DNA of 15,360 bases from UBA11889 sp002313255 (GTDB lineage: Bacteria > Pseudomonadota > Gammaproteobacteria > Pseudomonadales > Azotimanducaceae): positions 1-15,360 of the forward strand of contig CAJWQX010000062.1 in assembly GCA_913045265.1 (NCBI GenBank), read 5' to 3'. Of this stretch, positions 14,636 through 15,360 are shown in pieces; position 1 is the stretch's first letter; every line of letters begins with the position of its first letter. The position numbers were made by a program, and so were the translations under genes. The notes under the pieces were generated by a model. It was not told the DNA's origin. It did no database searches and worked only from the letters and a program-made list of their open reading frames with translations.

Positions 14636-14998
14636 CTAGATCGCCGGTGCGATCGCCATCACAGCAATTAAAAAGACAAGCAAGACCATCGCGATGAAAG
14701 CGTAGTAAAGCCAAGATTCTCGGCGCACTTGCTGGTCGATCAAGTGCTCGATTTCGGTGACTGTGCGGGCCGTTGCCGTGGTTGTCAGTCGATAACGGGT
14801 TAGACCGTCGCGTTGTCCCGGCAGCTTGACGAATAGCTCCGGGATCTGGTCCATTCTCGCAACAACGTCGAGCATGGGAATTCCGGTCATACGTGAAAGT
14901 TCTTTGGGATGTAACCCTTGCCCCGGATGATCCAAAAAGCTCTGATACAACGCCAGTATCCGTTGGTTTTTCCCGCGGAAACGAAACGAATAAATCAT
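14636..14998 (-). CDS. Small C-terminally membrane-anchored protein with a possible winged-helix domain
   Basis: 120 residues from ATG at 14998 (MIYSFRFRGKNQRIL); no other ATG, GTG or TTG lies between it and the in-frame upstream stop. Residues 8-72 look like a small winged helix-turn-helix: helix NQRILALYQSFLDH, then GLHPKELSRMTGIPMLDVVARMDQI as a helix-turn-helix pair, and LFVKLPGQRDGLTRYRLT as a wing. A polar linker follows, then one transmembrane segment (about 97-118) and almost no residues beyond it. The domain would therefore face the cytoplasm, tethered to the membrane by its tail. I do not recognise a named family; the DNA-binding reading is an inference. The stop overlaps the leader of the acyl-CoA dehydrogenase gene, which it may help regulate. 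Confidence 0.7.
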   Translation of the reverse strand: MIYSFRFRGKNQRILALYQSFLDHPGQGLHPKELSRMTGIPMLDVVARMDQIPELFVKLPGQRDGLTRYRLTTTATARTVTEIEHLIDQQVRRESWLYYAFIAMVLLVFLIAVMAIAPAI

Positions 14999-15008
14999 CG
15001 CGGTAGGC

Positions 15009-15034
15009 CGGTCGAGTCGAGCGGTTCTCGACCG
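15009..15034. repeat. Inverted repeat in the leader of the small membrane protein gene
   Basis: CGGTCGAG (15009-15016) and CTCGACCG (15027-15034) are perfect 8-bp arms around a 10-base loop. Transcribed on the minus strand, the hairpin would end 10 bases before the ATG at 14998, in a leader that has no Shine-Dalgarno. There is no U-tract, so it is not an intrinsic terminator. Confidence 0.55.
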
Positions 15035-15147
15035 ATAAAGTGTCTGGAAAATCCACTCATCAGCAACGTGAATGCCTCAACAATTGGCGTGTTCGATCTC
15101 TTAGTGTGGATAATGGATTTGAATAGTCAACCGAGCGCGGAGTCCTG

Positions 15148-15360
15148 TTAGATCCGAACGGCGATAATCGTCGCCCGAACGGGAGCCCCATACCCCTCGA
15201 CGGTCTCGAGCGCATTTTGATCGGAAAGTGCCTTGGCTAATGATTCGAATGGCATGTTGTCGGTGCTCCGTTGCTCGAGTGTTCGCGTCAGCGAGACGTT
15301 CTTGACGTCGACGTCGTTGAACCCCAATGCTTCCAGGTCATGGCAGAGATCCGCGATGGA
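15148..15360 (-). CDS. C-terminal end of an unidentified protein (cut by window edge)
   Basis: An open frame enters from the right edge and ends at TAA (15150-15148), giving 70 residues. It reads as real protein: an amphipathic beginning IADLCHDLEALGFNDVDVKN resembles the helix-strand near the end of many class I SAM-dependent methyltransferases (LeaxGFxdVev). The tail MPFESLAKALSDQNALE is followed by VEGYGAPVRATIIAVRI as a likely last beta strand. The methyltransferase reading is only a guess from this pattern. A 149-base gap with no gene separates it from the next gene on the same strand, so it may be a separate unit. Confidence 0.55.
   Translation of the reverse strand, partial: SIADLCHDLEALGFNDVDVKNVSLTRTLEQRSTDNMPFESLAKALSDQNALETVEGYGAPVRATIIAVRI

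Overview
The window reads as ordinary, densely coding chromosome from a free-living Gammaproteobacterium of moderate G+C. That assignment is an inference from an E. coli/Pseudomonas-type LexA box, a PA0069-type radical SAM gene, a SmrA-type Smr protein and an RND pump operon. I see no insertion sequence, integrase, phage gene, CRISPR array, rRNA or tRNA, and composition does not visibly change along the window. Genes are packed with 4-bp stop/start overlaps or gaps of a few bases, so operons can be read directly from the spacing.

Layout. (1) 1-2737, minus strand: a four-gene operon, transcribed right to left, of a single-domain VOC (extradiol dioxygenase-like) protein, a two-module VOC protein, a CbbQ/NorQ-type MoxR AAA+ ATPase, and the start of a CbbO/NorD-type partner cut by the left edge. 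The pairing of VOC metalloenzyme candidates with a CbbQO/NorQD-type enzyme-activating pair is the most unusual feature here. (2) 2801-3904, plus: a divergent serine alpha/beta hydrolase with a long helical N-terminal domain. (3) 3937-5187, minus: an operon of an ABM-domain protein, a glutathione S-transferase and a DUF4242 protein. (4) 5311-6399, plus: a PA0069-family radical SAM protein preceded by a near-consensus LexA box. The box also covers the best promoter candidate of the divergent ABM operon. (5) 6377-7747, minus: an APC-family permease overlapping the radical SAM gene tail to tail, then an 87-residue unknown protein (7778-8041, plus). (6) 8067-12415, minus: a periplasmic adaptor plus an RND transporter, with a promoter carrying two copies of a TGTAACGT-N2-ACGTTACA-type palindrome. 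(7) 12765-13349, plus: SmrA-like Smr protein. (8) 13508-14998, minus: a small C-terminally membrane-anchored protein with a possible winged helix, followed by an acyl-CoA dehydrogenase. (9) 15148-15360, minus: the C-terminal end of an unidentified protein.

How it may fit together. The left third (two VOC proteins, AAA+/VWA activator, hydrolase, GST, ABM protein, DUF4242) looks like an accessory small-molecule metabolism or detoxification cluster. No substrate can be named from the sequence. The middle and right hold a DNA-damage-linked radical SAM gene, an uptake permease, an efflux pump without its own outer-membrane channel or regulator in view, and a small fatty-acid or acyl-CoA oxidation unit.
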